Of a stretch of DNA of 64,000 nucleotides, positions 43,824 to 55,695 are shown piece by piece (position 1 is the first letter of the stretch; every line of letters begins with the position of its first letter). Source of the DNA: Kingdonia uniflora. Its lineage: Eukaryota; Streptophyta; Magnoliopsida; Ranunculales; Circaeasteraceae. The notes under the pieces were generated by a model. The model was not told the origin of the DNA and did not search any database. It saw only the letters and a list, made by a program, of their open reading frames with translations. The position numbers and the translations under genes are program-made. The stretch lies in assembly GCA_014058105.1 (NCBI GenBank), contig JACGCM010001844.1:3162001-3226000 (forward strand), read 5' to 3'.

Positions 43824-44566
43824 TGTAGGGGCCTAACTTCGCGAGGAGGGGAAGCTGGCTCTTACACCAAGGGGTTTCTCTTTTATCAAAGGGGTGTAAG
43901 CATATAATCAACGATATAGAAAATCTAATGACAATATACTTGCGTGGAGGCCTAGAATGTGACGCTCCACGACCTCTGATGAGGATTTTTAAGAGATTTG
44001 ATATTACTGTCAAGTAGTTGAAGGTTCGAATACTGAGTATTTTACAGGATGATCAAAGGTAAACTGCAAGGGTTCAGGGGAGAAATTTTGTAACCTCTCT
44101 ATGGTTCCCTTCCCTCCTCTTTATAGAACACATGAAGGGGTGAGTCACCATAGGAGGTCAAATTACATTTGTACTCTCCGGGTTCCCTCCGGGTATCAGG
44201 CGGGTATCCCAGAGTTGGTGTTGACTCCGTAATTATCGGATCTGGCACTGTGCTCTGGCACTGTAGTAGTTGTTGGTTCTGTCACTATAGCTGTAAGGAC
44301 CAACAACGCCACCGTCTTATCTGGTGAGCTGGCTGTCTGTCATGTCCGCCTTCGACCATGTACGAATATGGTCGAAGTGTTTTTGATGCTGATGTGGAGT
44401 TTTCGTCTTCGAGGTTTGTTCGTAGTCGAGGCTTCCTCTTCATGTAGTCTTTGGAAGACTTGTTTGCGGATTGAATGGGCTTCGAGGTATTTGAGTAGGC
44501 TTTGAGGTAGCCTTCGAGTGTTCGGCTGGAGCTAGAGGGCTGCGAGTAGGCTACTGAGGAGGTACA
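43824..44566 (-). repeat. 5' LTR of the truncated A-type copy
   Basis: From TGTAGGGGCC to about GGAGGTACA. Aligns with 29485-30211; the last 15 bp differ (CTACTGAGGAGGTACA versus CTATTACA), so the right edge is uncertain. A minus-strand TATAAAG box is at about 44119-44125. Confidence 0.8.
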
Positions 44567-44622
44567 TTACTCACGATTACTCTAAAGCCGACAAAATTGT
44601 TTGTGGGAGGTTTTTTATGTTT

Positions 44623-44630
<8 letters not shown>

Positions 44631-44670
<40 letters not shown>

Positions 44671-44672
44671 GG
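44631..44672. repeat. (GT)n(G)n microsatellite
   Basis: About ten GT units followed by about 20 G. Confidence 0.9.
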
Positions 44673-44906
44673 TCCTTAAATATACCTTTTCTTTCTTGTG
44701 AAAGTGAGGAAATCATAAACTTAATAATTTTTTTATTTACTTCACAGTGAAAACCTTGACTGATTTATCCTGCGACTTTTCCCTGTTTATTGGAGGTTAA
44801 AATGTAGATCCTTGTGCTTAATTGAGTGATTGTTGTTTTTATTTCCTTGCTGATGTATTCTCAATTTGGTTGTTTCTGATAAGTAATTTCGCAATATATT
44901 TTTCAA

Positions 44907-45228
44907 CTCAGCCATGTGGTCATCTACTACAGGATGGAGTATTTTTGTTAGCCAGAAGAATCTTGTTTCAGGAGATGCAGTGCTCTTTCTGAGGTATATT
45001 TGCCTGTTTAAAATTCTTTCGAGTGTTGCTCTCATTTTGAATGAATGGAGGGTGGTTATGTAGGGGTAAAGATGGAGAACTGCGACTAGGAATCAGACGA
45101 GCTGTTCGACCTAGAAATAGTCTCCCTAATTCAGTTCTTACTGATCAAAATATGCATCCCAACATATTTTCTCCAGTGTCAAATGCAATATCAACCAAGA
45201 GCATGTTTCACATCTTCTACAGCCCAAG
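44907..45228 (+). pseudogene. captured auxin response factor fragment (B3 domain end)
   Basis: Two exons: to 44993 (TTGWSIFVSQKNLVSGDAVLFL) and 45064-45228 (GKDGELRLGIRRAVRPRN, then NAISTKSMFHIFYSP), with GT/AG borders. This is the second half of the plant ARF B3 DNA-binding domain; the LVSGDAVLFLRG.DGELRLGIRRA wording is closest to the ARF3/ARF4 type as I remember it. The upstream exons, the ARF middle region and the PB1 domain are missing, so it is a gene fragment, not a gene. Confidence 0.85.
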
Positions 45229-45252
45229 GTACTTCTTTGACTATTATATGGT

Positions 45253-46112
45253 ATGTTCCTAAATAGAAATGGGGCGTGGATTTCTCTAATACTTTCGTTG
45301 CTTTATGATGAGGTATGTGGATATTGTGTAAAAAATGAAATCCCTGGGGTGGAACTACTCCGGACTGGAGATGCTTCTAAGGGAAGAGCCTATCTAGCTT
45401 ATGCTGAAAGCACAGTTGCCACTGTGATCGAGGATAATTGCGCTGCTTGGATCTTCCAGGTTCTTTCATCCTTGCTAAGGAGATATTTGCAGGCTCTTTA
45501 AGAAGCTTTTCTATGTACCCTTAATTATACTAATTTCCATTCAGATAAAGTTTCACCCCTGCTCCTTGCCAAACATATAGAATTTGACAAAACTGCTCAA
45601 AATAGGCTTCTTCAGATTAGTGGACCAGATTCTTGTCAGTTGGAGTCTGTATATAGTTTATTGTCAAAGCTGGAAGGGATTGTTCGTACAAGTAGTTTGG
45701 CAAACATGAATCAGATGTTTCTGAGTTGTTTGCTGCATGGTTTTCCATCTCATTCAACAACTTTAAGTGGAGCTCTTGTTTCTTGTGTTCTCATGGCACA
45801 GAAGCTTGTTTACACTCTTGATGCATTAATCAAGATAAAAGATGTGGGTATGAATTTATATTAGAGCCTGAGGTAGTTCGTCAGCTTGTTGATTCACTAA
45901 TGATTGTTAAGTCCGATAGGATCTTTTAGTGCATTCATGGACGATGTGAAGATATTTTTAGCAGCTTATTGGGTGGATGCCAGGAGGGTTTGGATCACAG
46001 CTGATGTGAAGTTGAGTGGTGATGCCATCAGAAATAGTGACTCTGAGGGAACTAAACAAAGTTTGGCATCTGATGATGGGTTTCTAGAGAGCCCCAACTC
46101 TGCAGGATTTAA
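45253..46112 (+). pseudogene. captured gene fragments of unknown function
   Basis: Exon-like frames on the same strand: about 45314-45460 (VKNEIPGVELLRTGDASKGRAY is cut here to VELLRTGDASKGRAYLAYAE, ending AAWIFQ at a GT), 45545-45850 (LLAKHIEFDKTAQNRLLQI, QLESVYSLLSKLEGIV, helical and ARM/HEAT-like in appearance), and 45930-46112 (GDAIRNSDSEGTKQ, ending AGFK|GTACTA). I do not recognise the source gene or genes. Confidence 0.4.
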
Positions 46113-46629
46113 GGTACTATTACCTTTCTGTCTCCTTTTCCTCTAAACCAAATGAATTTTCATATGAAGAGTTCATTTCTTATCGTGTGCTGCTCACTTT
46201 CTTCTTTATAAACATAGTTACTTTTCTCAATTTCTTGCAGTCTTTCTGTATTATTTGCTTGCTGTTTAGTACAGCAGAAATACTAGAGCTTGTGTACTAA
46301 TGCTTCAAGCGACTGTGGTTATATGGTATATGAAAAAGTTAATTTTCTGCTTTTGTAATTGAATGGTGTTTGATTATAAATTTTGCAGATAACTGTGTCT
46401 AATTCAAACATCTACATAGTCATGGTTGGTTTTTGGCTGCATGGTTGGTTTCCGACAGAAAACCCATGCTACAATTTGCTGCTTGCCATGTTCTTCAGTC
46501 TTTATTCCCGAAAAGAGAGATCTACAATTTGGTGATTAATACAGTATTATCCGTAATGGCGCATGACTACCCACCTGAAAAAAGGAGGAGAATGAGCTAA
46601 AAAAGTGTCAAGGCAAGAGTACCTTATCT

Positions 46630-47325
46630 AAAAGAAACATGATCATTGCGCAGATAAGGGTCTCATCAGAGATAAGCAACGGGCAAGTGATTCTAAATGT
46701 AGATTGCGGCATGTACTCAAATGATCCAAAATCTCTGAAAGATGCTTTATTTTTCGTAATGGATGAAGAGAGCGGCCATAAGATTGCCTTCGTGCAATTC
46801 CCGCAAAATTTCAATAACCTCACACCAAATGATATTTACGACAATCGATTAACTGTAGGTAATAAGGTAAGTATACTCAAACTAACGTGTAATATGGTAG
46901 TCCTATTTTTTGTTCGTTCTCGCTTTGCCTCTAATCAGTTTAATATGCTTGGTTTTGCAGATGGGCTTGAAGTATGGGTATCCTGTAGAGGATATCATAT
47001 ATGGTTTAGCGATTCAATGTAGAGGCTGGAAATTCGTTTATTACAACCCAGATAGAAGAGGGCTCTTGGGGGTGCTCCAATAACATTGGATTAATCTCCG
47101 GTGCAACATAAGAGATGGTCTGAAGGAATGTTTCAGATTGCATTTTCAAGTTACTGCCCATTCACATATGGGTATGGGAATATAAGGTTAGGCCTTTAAA
47201 TGGGATATTGTGTTTACAGCTTATGGACTTCCAACTCCTTCCCTGTTATCTATTATGTGGTTGTTCCTCCTCTTTGTTTACTCAATGGCATTTCCTAATT
47301 CCCGAAGCTAATTCCCTCTCCTCGC

Positions 47326-47357
<32 letters not shown>

Positions 47358-47500
47358 CAGATATGACTCTCGATCGAAGTTGTCGGATAATTGGTCCTTC
47401 ATTTATCATACTAAGAAAACCCTTTTTAATTTCCAGGTTTTTAGCATATGGTTTGTACCCTTCCCTTATGCATTCATAGCCAACACTGTATAGCATATCT
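46630..47500 (+). pseudogene. captured cellulose-synthase-like E (CSLE) fragment
   Basis: Exon 46630-46866 has RVSSEISNGQVILNVDCGMY, SNDPKSLKDALFFVMDEE and IAFVQFPQNFNNLTPNDIY. After an intron, 46961 on reads MGLKYGYPVEDIIYGLAIQC and GWKFVYYNPDRRGLLG, then with a one-base shift QHKRWSEGMFQIAFSSYCPF and a membrane stretch, then WFVPFPYAFIA at about 47450. These are the DCD region, the QxxRW motif and membrane helices of CSLE-type glycosyltransferases of the Golgi. The exons between FPQNF and MGLKYG are missing, and stops and shifts are present. Confidence 0.88.
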
Positions 47501-47542
47501 GATACAGAAGTAAGTCCCCCACTGGTTTACTTCCCTCAAACT

Positions 47543-48310
47543 GTGTTATACCTGTTGAAGATCATACGAGATAATATATTGCCAAAATCCCAGTATCTTA
47601 TTTGGAAGGAAAAGATGGACGTGGATCCTTTTGACTCCAGTGTTGTTTCTGAGATGAACGTAATTGCTTCATGTCATGTTCGTTTTAAGAAGATCTTTTT
47701 GCTCAAACAATACACATGTGAAGAGCAAATGAAGATAATGTTTCCATCTTCAAGTCATTGGGTGGACACTTTTGTGCATCTCACTTTTTTCCGTCATGCA
47801 GGAGTAAGTTTAAGCCAAAATTTGAGAGATCACATTCCAGTTGTTCAAAAACCTATGGCCACTCGGACTTAGAAAGCGCTATAAGCAATGATGAGGAAGC
47901 CCTTTTTGGAAATCCATTTTCTGAAGCTGGTCGCACAGCTGGGTCTACTGATGTACTTGAGCTACTTTCTTCAATTGAGTGAATTGTTAAGTTTTCTAAA
48001 GCAATGCATATTTTCTCCGGAATGTCCATCTTCGATATATAAGAATGCCTGTGATAAGCATAGTGAGAGCCGTATCCATTTTCTGCTATCCATTCTGAAT
48101 TGTCAAGCCTGTTTATCGGAAGCTGAGAGTGGTACTACATTATTACCATCACAGAGGTTAGTCGGGCATATTAATCAGAACTGCTTCGAGCTATTACACA
48201 GTCTTCTCTTGCAGCACGCTTTCTCTAGTTCACTTGAAGAATTCCTCGTTCATCAAATCTTGAGAGCTATTAAACGAGAGAGTGTTTTATTTCCGTCAGG
48301 GACACATTGA
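47543..48310 (+). pseudogene. captured gene fragment of unknown function
   Basis: Overlapping open frames: 47543-47872 and 47888-48310 (ESRIHFLLSILNCQACLSE, then QNCFELLHSLLLQHAFSSSL and VHQILRAIKRE). Composition is that of a helical soluble protein. It is on the same strand as the ARF and CSLE pieces. The family is not recognised. Confidence 0.4.
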
Positions 48311-48661
48311 ACAAGTAAGTTTTGTTTTGTTTTCCTTTCTCTACCACCTTTGGTTAGTTTTCCTTCATCTTACTATTTGTGTCTGTTTTTCAGATTCATT
48401 TATGTTATATTTTTTTACTTTAATGATGATGGCTCAATTTTTGTTTTGTTTTCATCATCATGCTTTGGAGGGGTCTCTGGGAAAAATGAGGGGGTTTTCA
48501 TCTACATGCCTATCCTGCTTCTGTTGTAAATGTAAACTGACGAGTTGCTCCTGTTGTACGTGGCCATCCAGCTCTTCTGTAGAAATGTCCTCATTTTATA
48601 CTGTATTGCTAAATGCAAATAAAAGGTGGTACTACCAGTTTGTAGTGATTGTACAAATGTG

Positions 48662-49040
48662 ATATATATATATATATATTGTAAAATGACTTTAGCCACG
48701 GCTAGTTTTGTAGTAAATAACGAGTATTAGCCACAAACAAAACAGTTGTAATTAACAAGCATTGGCCACATATATTATGGTGGTGATTGACAGGTATTAG
48801 CCACGGGAAATTACGTGGGAAAGTTCGTAGCCAATGGAGCCATTTTCCATGGGTTATAATGTATCCTATGTGTATTAATAGCCACGGTACTATCTATGGC
48901 TATATATGATTCATTGATTCATTAGCCCCGATCAAGTTTGTGCTTGAGCATTAGCCACACCACTAGTTGGCACGACCCTAGGTACGGGTGTACCCGTGGT
49001 GAATGGTATTAACCACGGCCAGAGCAGTGGGCATTGACGC
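48662..49040. repeat. (AT)n followed by TTAGCCACGG-type short repeats
   Basis: After an AT run (48662-48680) the words TTAGCCACGG, TATTAGCCACA, ATTGGCCACA, AATAGCCACGG and TTAACCACGG recur about ten times in 330 bp, with GTGG/CCAC complements. This resembles the subterminal repeats of the CACTA element at 3941-4262, but no CACTA end was found next to it. Confidence 0.5.
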
Positions 49041-49129
49041 TAATTCAAGTATTGTACAAATCAATATTTGCAACATCTCTTAGACTACTCCGAATTAATC
49101 CTCCACATATATACCATCCAATCACAGTT

Positions 49130-51603
49130 TTCAACTCACAATTTTTTTTTTCAAAAGTTATTACTCTACCTTCTCTTTATCTCCTTCACGGTTCTCTATA
49201 TCAATTCTAGAGGATACTATATCCAACCCTTTCACAACACCTTGAGGAGAGCCACCATCAACATCAGGCTCCTCTTCAACTTTGGCCTCTTTAACATAAC
49301 GCCCCTCTATGATAGCTTCAATATCAGCCATAGAGTATCCAACTTTGAGGAGCTTCTACCCAAGATTGCCGCGAGCAGCTGCAACTTCCTCGACATTCTT
49401 CTTTGCCTCTTCTACGAGTTAGATCATCATCACCCGGTGCGAATCTTTCGCAGAGGCCGAACGCTCCTTTTCCAGAGCTAAATTGGCCTTGAGTTGAACA
49501 ACTCACTTCTTGAGCTCAACCCTTCAATCCTTAAGCCCAAGACAGATGCCCTTTAATGCTCGAGTAACCTACAATAGAAAAATGACACATTTAAGCTAAA
49601 AAACAAACACAAAAAAAGATAACTTTTCATTTCACAGGTTACACAAAATTTAAACGGCACGAAATATTTAAACTTACCCTACACAGCTCCAACTGTGCAA
49701 ACGTATTCAGCTCCTCAGCACCTACTCGAGCTGCCGCCCTCAACTTATTCTCCACAGCTAGCAGCTCGTCCTCCACATAAGGACTACTCTCCGCCTCCTT
49801 TACCTTGCTCACTACAGCAGAAGCATCCACCTTACTCTTTTTCGAACTTATAACAACCTCTCCACTCTCTGTGGTCGCCGAGTTCGAGCCACCCTTAACA
49901 GTTTTCCTTTTTGGGTGCCTTTGAATGAATTTGCTCGACGTAGCCCCTACAAGACCTGATTTTAAAGACATTGGTGCAGCCTTCACTAATATTGGACGTT
50001 CTTCACCATTTACTGCTGCCCTCCTTCCATCTCCAATTCCTGTCATTTGTCTCTTTGCTTGAGACTTCTGCACTTTCTCTGACCTACTGTTAATCCTTTT
50101 AAATCTGCATATTTCGAGCTCTCCCAAAACAATCTCAAGCTCGGAACCTTCTCGAGCTGCAATATCAATTAGCAATTTTTTTCTCGCCACTTGAGATCAA
50201 GGATCTGCAAAACACACAACACATTGTTACATATAGATAGAACGCTGCCACAACTACAACATTTCGATATCACAAACTATTAGTTACTTTTCATCAGAGT
50301 TTTATATATAAGGTTCATAGGTTCCTCGTCCATTCTTTGGAGATAATCACCTTTCACCCATATCAAATTATTATTCCATACTCGCCCTGTTGATTTCAGG
50401 TCGAAGAACTGAGGTCGAGACGAACTAGAAGAGAAGTACACACCCCAGTCGCTGCATAATATTTTACAGTATAATACTACAAAACATCTATTGGAGTTAT
50501 TTTCCTCTCTGCTCCCTTTTCAACCCACATTCTATTCAGATTATCACATACATTTATCACTTCCCACATATTCCTATTCAGTTGGGCAAGACAGGCCTCT
50601 ATGGTATTCAAAATACCTTTAGCAAGATTACACAAGAATCCCTGGTCCAGATCACTTTTGACACCCCCATTGAAGTACTCAAAGGAGATAAACTCCTCTA
50701 ACCTCTAAGCTTTCTCCTACTCTAAATCAGGCAGTAAGAAAAAGTATTCTTCCCCATTTTTAACAGTACACCTCTAAACAATCTCCCAATGCATTCTAGC
50801 ACATCATCCTAGGCACCACCTAAACTACCTTTAATTTTACAAAACTTCTTAAATACATCTGAATCTATAGGGTAGGATATAAGATTATCAGAGAAATCTG
50901 GAAACTCTAATTCCTCCTTTTCCTCACCATCTACCTCTATAACGTCAGGGCCCTTCATTCTTAGGTCGCCCCCTAGCAATCTATATTATCAGTTTCAACA
51001 AATACTACTTCGACTGAGCGACCAGAAGTCGAAGTCTTTATATCAAGAATAGGCTTGAGGATGAGGCTTATTTCTATAAGAGAGCCTTCTCTCGCCTCTA
51101 CCTACATATAGGTCCAGGTATTACAATCAATCTTTATAATTATTTTTTATCAATATTTTTACACATACATCTATCATATACATACATATATCATACATAT
51201 ATACTTTTCCATGCAAAACAAAATTTTCACAAGTTTACTAAAAATTGTAAACTTTTAAAATTTTGAATAACCACAAATATAGTAAACTGCACATCAAACA
51301 TCAAACGATTACTCTAAATCACAATCACAAATCAGTAAACTCACCCAAAACCACTAACCTTCAATGTCTAAATAAGAATCGAGGATGTCACTCAACCTCT
51401 CTTTTACTGTGACACTCAGCAACATGGATTTTTGATCTGCCTTCACAATAGCAGCCCCATTTTCACACCGGTTGCGATGCTTACTTTCATTAACTCTCTC
51501 TCTAGACTCTCTGCAAATCAATTTCTTATCTCTATTTCTTGTTTTTTGTTTATCTGTATTTTGCAAATGTTTGAATGAAGAAGAAGAAAAGTTATTTATA
51601 CTT
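49130..51603 (-). pseudogene. third antisense-type accessory gene, inverted
   Basis: Minus-strand exons in the same domain order as the genes at 20540 and 34172: a TATAAATA box at about 51592-51599; first exon 51566-51354; a broken central exon about 51110-50400 with FPDFSDNLISYPIDSDVF, KKFCKIKGSLGG and (shifted) NTIEACLAQLNRNMWEVI; a basic exon 50190-49639 (KRKTVKGGSNSATTESGE, SSKKSKVDASAVV); and a coiled-coil exon 49570-49130 (VVQLKANLALEKERSA, LVEEAKKNVEEVAAAR, GYSMADIEAIIEGRYV). Several stops and shifts. No gag-pol is seen beside it. Homology rests on layout and character more than on identity. Confidence 0.5.
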
Positions 51604-52050
51604 TTTCTCTATAACTATTGGTAGTTATTGGGTCACACAAGCCGCCACCAATTTTGGAACCGCGGCATCCCTTCCACTATTAATGTCAGACATTTTGTAC
51701 ATTTTGGGGGAAAATTCCTTTCCATTATTATCCTACGTCCTATATTTAAATATATTTTTCTCTCTCCTACCCAAATCCCTCTCAGACCTTCCCACACTCA
51801 TTATGATACTCTACTCACACGTAATAGAACTTTCTCTACCCCAAAAACAAAAATAGTACAAATGATCTAATTTCTCTACTCATATTTTTGTTACTTATAG
51901 AACTGCTGACGTCATTTCTAATGCTACAACATTTTAAATTTTAAATTTTTATTTTCAAACAACATTCACCACAAAATAGGAACAAATTTAGAAGGATGTA
52001 TTCTTTTTCTATTCAAATTACAGTTATTCGACCTAATAAAGTTTGCTCTC

Positions 52051-52392
52051 TCACAAGTAATCACATATAAAATATCTAAGATGCCCTAGAGCGCCACACC
52101 TAATCAGTTCACGCCGAGCAATCCTTTCATCTTCCTTTAGAGTAATTTCCCTCACCACAACTTTTCTTGCTTCAGGCTCCCAAACCAATTTACAAAATAT
52201 CTCACAATACACGTGACGCCCAACCTCGTTCTCCCTCGTCCTCACAGTTAACCCATCAAACTGTATTGAAGATTCTGGTTAGTTAGCATCATAATCTAAA
52301 TGCCCAAAGATCCTCTCCCGAACTTCTGCAATCTTTATTGCTAAGTGGCCCTCCGACACATGCTGAGCTCTTTGAGAACGAGTCCTCACCAT
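52051..52392 (-). pseudogene. third Tat-type small accessory ORF, inverted
   Basis: 113 codons from ATG 52392 to the stop at 52051, with one TAA. Starts MVRTRSQRAQHVSEGHLA, has RERIFGHLDYD, then EIFCKLVWEPEARKVVV and LKEDERIARREL. Compare MQTRSMARYEARVS at 36996. A minus-strand TATATAAATA box lies about 40 bp upstream (52431-52442). It lies just upstream of the inverted accessory gene, the same order as in element A. Confidence 0.5.
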
Positions 52393-52399
52393 TTTTATT

Positions 52400-53085
52400 T
52401 CTTCCTCCTTTCTACCTTACATTTTAAACATTATTTATATACACAAATTACGATAACATAAGATCCCCCATATTTTGTATATAGAATAAATACGTATCCA
52501 TTCATATTATCCATAATTAATAACCCTAAGATCATGCTAAATAGTTATTTGAGTTTATCTTTCCCAAGTGACCTCATTGCATTTTGACCATATCTTTTTC
52601 GAACTAAATTCCAAAAATCTCTCAACTGTTTTACACACATCCAAAATTTCTCCATAACTCGATTTTTGGTTTCACTACTTCTACAATAGATTGATGTCTT
52701 GTAGCTCAATCCAAGAGATTTCGTTCAGTTTGACACAATTCCAGCTACATTTAACATATCTATCAATAGGTTGAATTACATTATGCACATTTTTATTCAT
52801 TTTTAGCTCGATCTACCCCATTCTTTTCAGTTACATGTTATCAATATCCACTTTCTATTACACACAAATTGATATATAAACAGTTTAAATTAATACACAT
52901 TTTTAGTTCGATTTATTACTTATAGAATACTTTACAGAATACTTTACAGAATACTTTTTCAGAACTTTCCTACAGATCGATCTATAGGTTACATTACATA
53001 TAAGTTTTTATCCGTACTTCGTATCAAGGCACATACACTTCAAAAATGAAGCACTTCTTCAAGAAAAATTAGGAGATGGTTGTAA
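52400..53085. other. AT-rich spacer, no gene seen
   Basis: No frame or repeat I can support apart from the TATA box of the small ORF and three short ATACTTTACAGA repeats at about 52928-52955. Confidence 0.5.
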
Positions 53086-53089
53086 CAGG

Positions 53090-53567
53090 TCCCAAATTCT
53101 AATTTGAAGACTTGATGCATATTTCCAATCTCCGTCTTCACCACCACAGTCTCTTCCTCCGTAACCTCCACCACCTCAGAAAGGTAGATAATGAAAAATG
53201 ATTATACTTTTATAGAATCCAATTCTTTGCAGGATAACGGTAATATTCCTAGTATGTACACCGGCTTCCTAATCCGCCTCCTAAATTTTATCCTCTACCA
53301 GCAAACGAAGACATACCCGGTGCTGCTCACCTAGCTAAATCGGATGGTGGAACCGCCATATTAGTAGTCATCCTCAGCCTCCGCTGCTTCCTTCTCTGTT
53401 ATCCCATGGTATATTAGTGGTACCAGTTTTGGAGTGTGCATATCCAAAGTTTGGTTACCAAAATAACGCAGTTGAAGCTTTTGCTCTTCAGCAAGCACAC
53501 TGGCTTCATATACTTGGCACTTAGTTGTCACAATTCTTAAGACAAGAAGAACCATAAGATTTTTCAA
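53090..53567 (-). pseudogene. small two-copy gene, copy 1
   Basis: The open stretch 53567-53361 reads VTTKCQVYEASVLAEEQKLQ, LRYFGNQTLD, PLIYHGITEKEAAEAEDDY. It aligns with the 59865 copy (VTTRRKAYEARVLAK.QELQLRY...FHGMTYKQVEEADDDY). Further on, at about 53170-53120, VTEEETVVV also recurs in the other copy. Upstream, both loci share a segment with ATACCAT..(T)CAGTATTTATA. Stops lie between the parts. The function is unknown. Confidence 0.5.
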
Positions 53568-53599
53568 AAGCAGAGTACTTTTACAAGGATAACAGATGA

Positions 53600-54990
53600 T
53601 ACCATACCGTCAATATTTATATCAGAGCCACATTCAATACAAGGAAGGATTTTCAATGTAGTCATTATTCAAAGCCATCATTTATTGGGAAACTAAAAGC
53701 CACTTATATCAATCCTTTCCCACACAATAAATGTCACAATACTGTCTTCAATAAAGAAAGGGCAAGTCCCTAGCCAGTCAAATTCCTCAGTATACTTTTC
53801 CAAATTTTAACACAGGCATTCACAAATTTTTTTCTCAACTAAAGCCACCTATGCCTTCAGTTGCGTGGGGGCAATTGTAGGGACCTATCCCTCGACCTAG
53901 TCCAAACTCAAACTACTCAATGCCAGACTCACGCATTATATAATTTACATATACAATTAGCATTGGTACCTAGACCACAAACTAATAAAGAACGTGGATC
54001 AAACACTATAGAAAATATGAACAATTCAAAGACACCTGTCACCCACGAACTAGCAGTTACACATTCAACTACCACTCAACCCATTTTTAGGAGAACATGC
54101 TTCTATACGATATTAAACTTAGAGTGAGGTCTATAAAATGGATGAGTTTCAAAGGAGAAAAGACCAAGAATTTTTATCTCTAAAGAGTAAGAATTTTCAT
54201 GTCCAAAGATTAAGTATTTTCTAGCTCAAGATATTATTTATAATAAGATATCAGCCTCAAGCAATAAAAGTTACAATTACTAAATCCTCAAGTCGAGGTC
54301 GTGGTATTTTACCTATTCAAAGGTTTTTCATGCTAAATTACCTATGTCATTTCTTGAATTATACTAATTATTTTCACAGGTACATTTGGTGTAAGATATA
54401 TTTGGGCCGATATATTTTCGAGCTATTTCGAGCTACAAAATTAGGCCATTATAGTCAAAGATCTAATTTTTTTTCTCATTAAGTTTCCAGGTAAGAAATC
54501 TTATATCTCCTTTATCATCTTTATTTGCCTTCATTTATTCTTAAGAATTCTTAAAAGTTTAATCACCTACAAATGCCATTTATGCATTAGTGTTCTTCTT
54601 CCAATATTTCTTGAAGAGTTTTGCTTGGATTTGTTCCTTAACTACGTCGTTACTATCGTTGGCGACTCAATATTGCTATGAGCACAAATCTCTTCGTCAT
54701 TTCCTCTTCTAAATTATGTAATAATATTAGATGCTCATGTTCTTTACGATTCTAAACCATCTTTTGAGGGGCAAGTAACTACTGTTGGATATTAGTTGTT
54801 GACCTCTTAAGATTTGGTGATTTTTTGTAGTTTGAATATGTTATTAGATAACAGAAATTATGATAATAAATACTAGCTTTTGCCATCTTTACAAAATCAG
54901 ACCCAGGGAACAATAAATTCCAAAATTGATAATGGCAAGAGGAAAAACCATATTTACCCCTACTAAAGTTGTAATATTACAACAAATAAC
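53600..54990. other. no recognisable gene
   Basis: AT-rich; a plus frame at 53861-54127 has no family. TGTAGGGACCTATCCC at 53876 after GTGGGGGCAAT could be an LTR edge with a purine tract, but I find no partner. Confidence 0.4.
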
Positions 54991-54994
54991 CACC

Positions 54995-55695
54995 TATTTT
55001 TGGGCTCCACAAGTACAAATGTCACATTCGGCCTAATAAAAAATTATAAAAAAATATTTAACTTATTTAAAACTATTATATCAAGCCACGTGTACGATAA
55101 AGGCTGACATTGTAACCATCTCATGAACTACTTATCATTTGTTTTAGTATATTTTATCCTACCTTTAAACATATTTATTATTTATAAGAAGGCAGACTCT
55201 TTCACCTGTAGATGGTACTCTACTTTACTCAACTCGTAGAACAAACGATGGCAAATCGTCTGCGAATATGCTACAAACCAAAATATGTCATTTATTTAGT
55301 TTAACTCTGGCATTCTTTTAGACATTTATGTCATTTGGTAACAGTTTGTTGTCATTTGTGTTATATAACTTTCCCATTTGTTCAGTCTTCTTTGTCATTT
55401 GTTTTATACAACTTTGCTATTTGTTCTGAAAATATCAACTGCTTGAATATTAAAGTAGGTTTCTAGGCCTTGGGCTCCACAAGTAAGGTAACAGGTAAGG
55501 CCATGGGATCCACTAGTTTGAATGTCACGTCATAGTTAATAATAATAAAATTCAAATCAGTTAAAAATATTATTATCACGCCAGGTGCCTAATTTTAATC
55601 GATCCTCAATCTATGTGTCCTTACTATTTTGAGACATGTAAGGCAGAACTTGTCACCATTACATGCATTTGTTGTTATTTGTTGAAACCAATTTG
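54995..55695. repeat. diverged direct duplication upstream of the DUF1985-like gene
   Basis: GGGCTCCACAAGTA then AATGTCAC, an AT-rich stretch, (A)CGCCAGG/AGCCACGTG, and a CATTTGTT..TTATTTGTT block occur at 54999-55160 and again at 55473-55690. The pair may be part of the element's terminal region. Confidence 0.5.

Larger units (their letters stand above)
43067..44566 (-). mobile_element. truncated A-type Tat copy (gag start and 5' LTR)
   Basis: The same layout and sequence as 28750-30211 of element A, about four-fifths identical by eye: gag N-terminus, primer site and LTR. All of pol is absent; element B lies in its place. Confidence 0.85.

Noticed and set aside
44566..49040. Defined Helitron ends around the captured exon row
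   Set aside because: I could not find a convincing TC start and hairpin plus CTRR end; the Helitron idea stays a hypothesis.
53876..54500. Possible LTR edge TGTAGGGACC with purine tract
   Set aside because: Only one edge is visible, with no partner LTR and no pol of matching orientation beside it.
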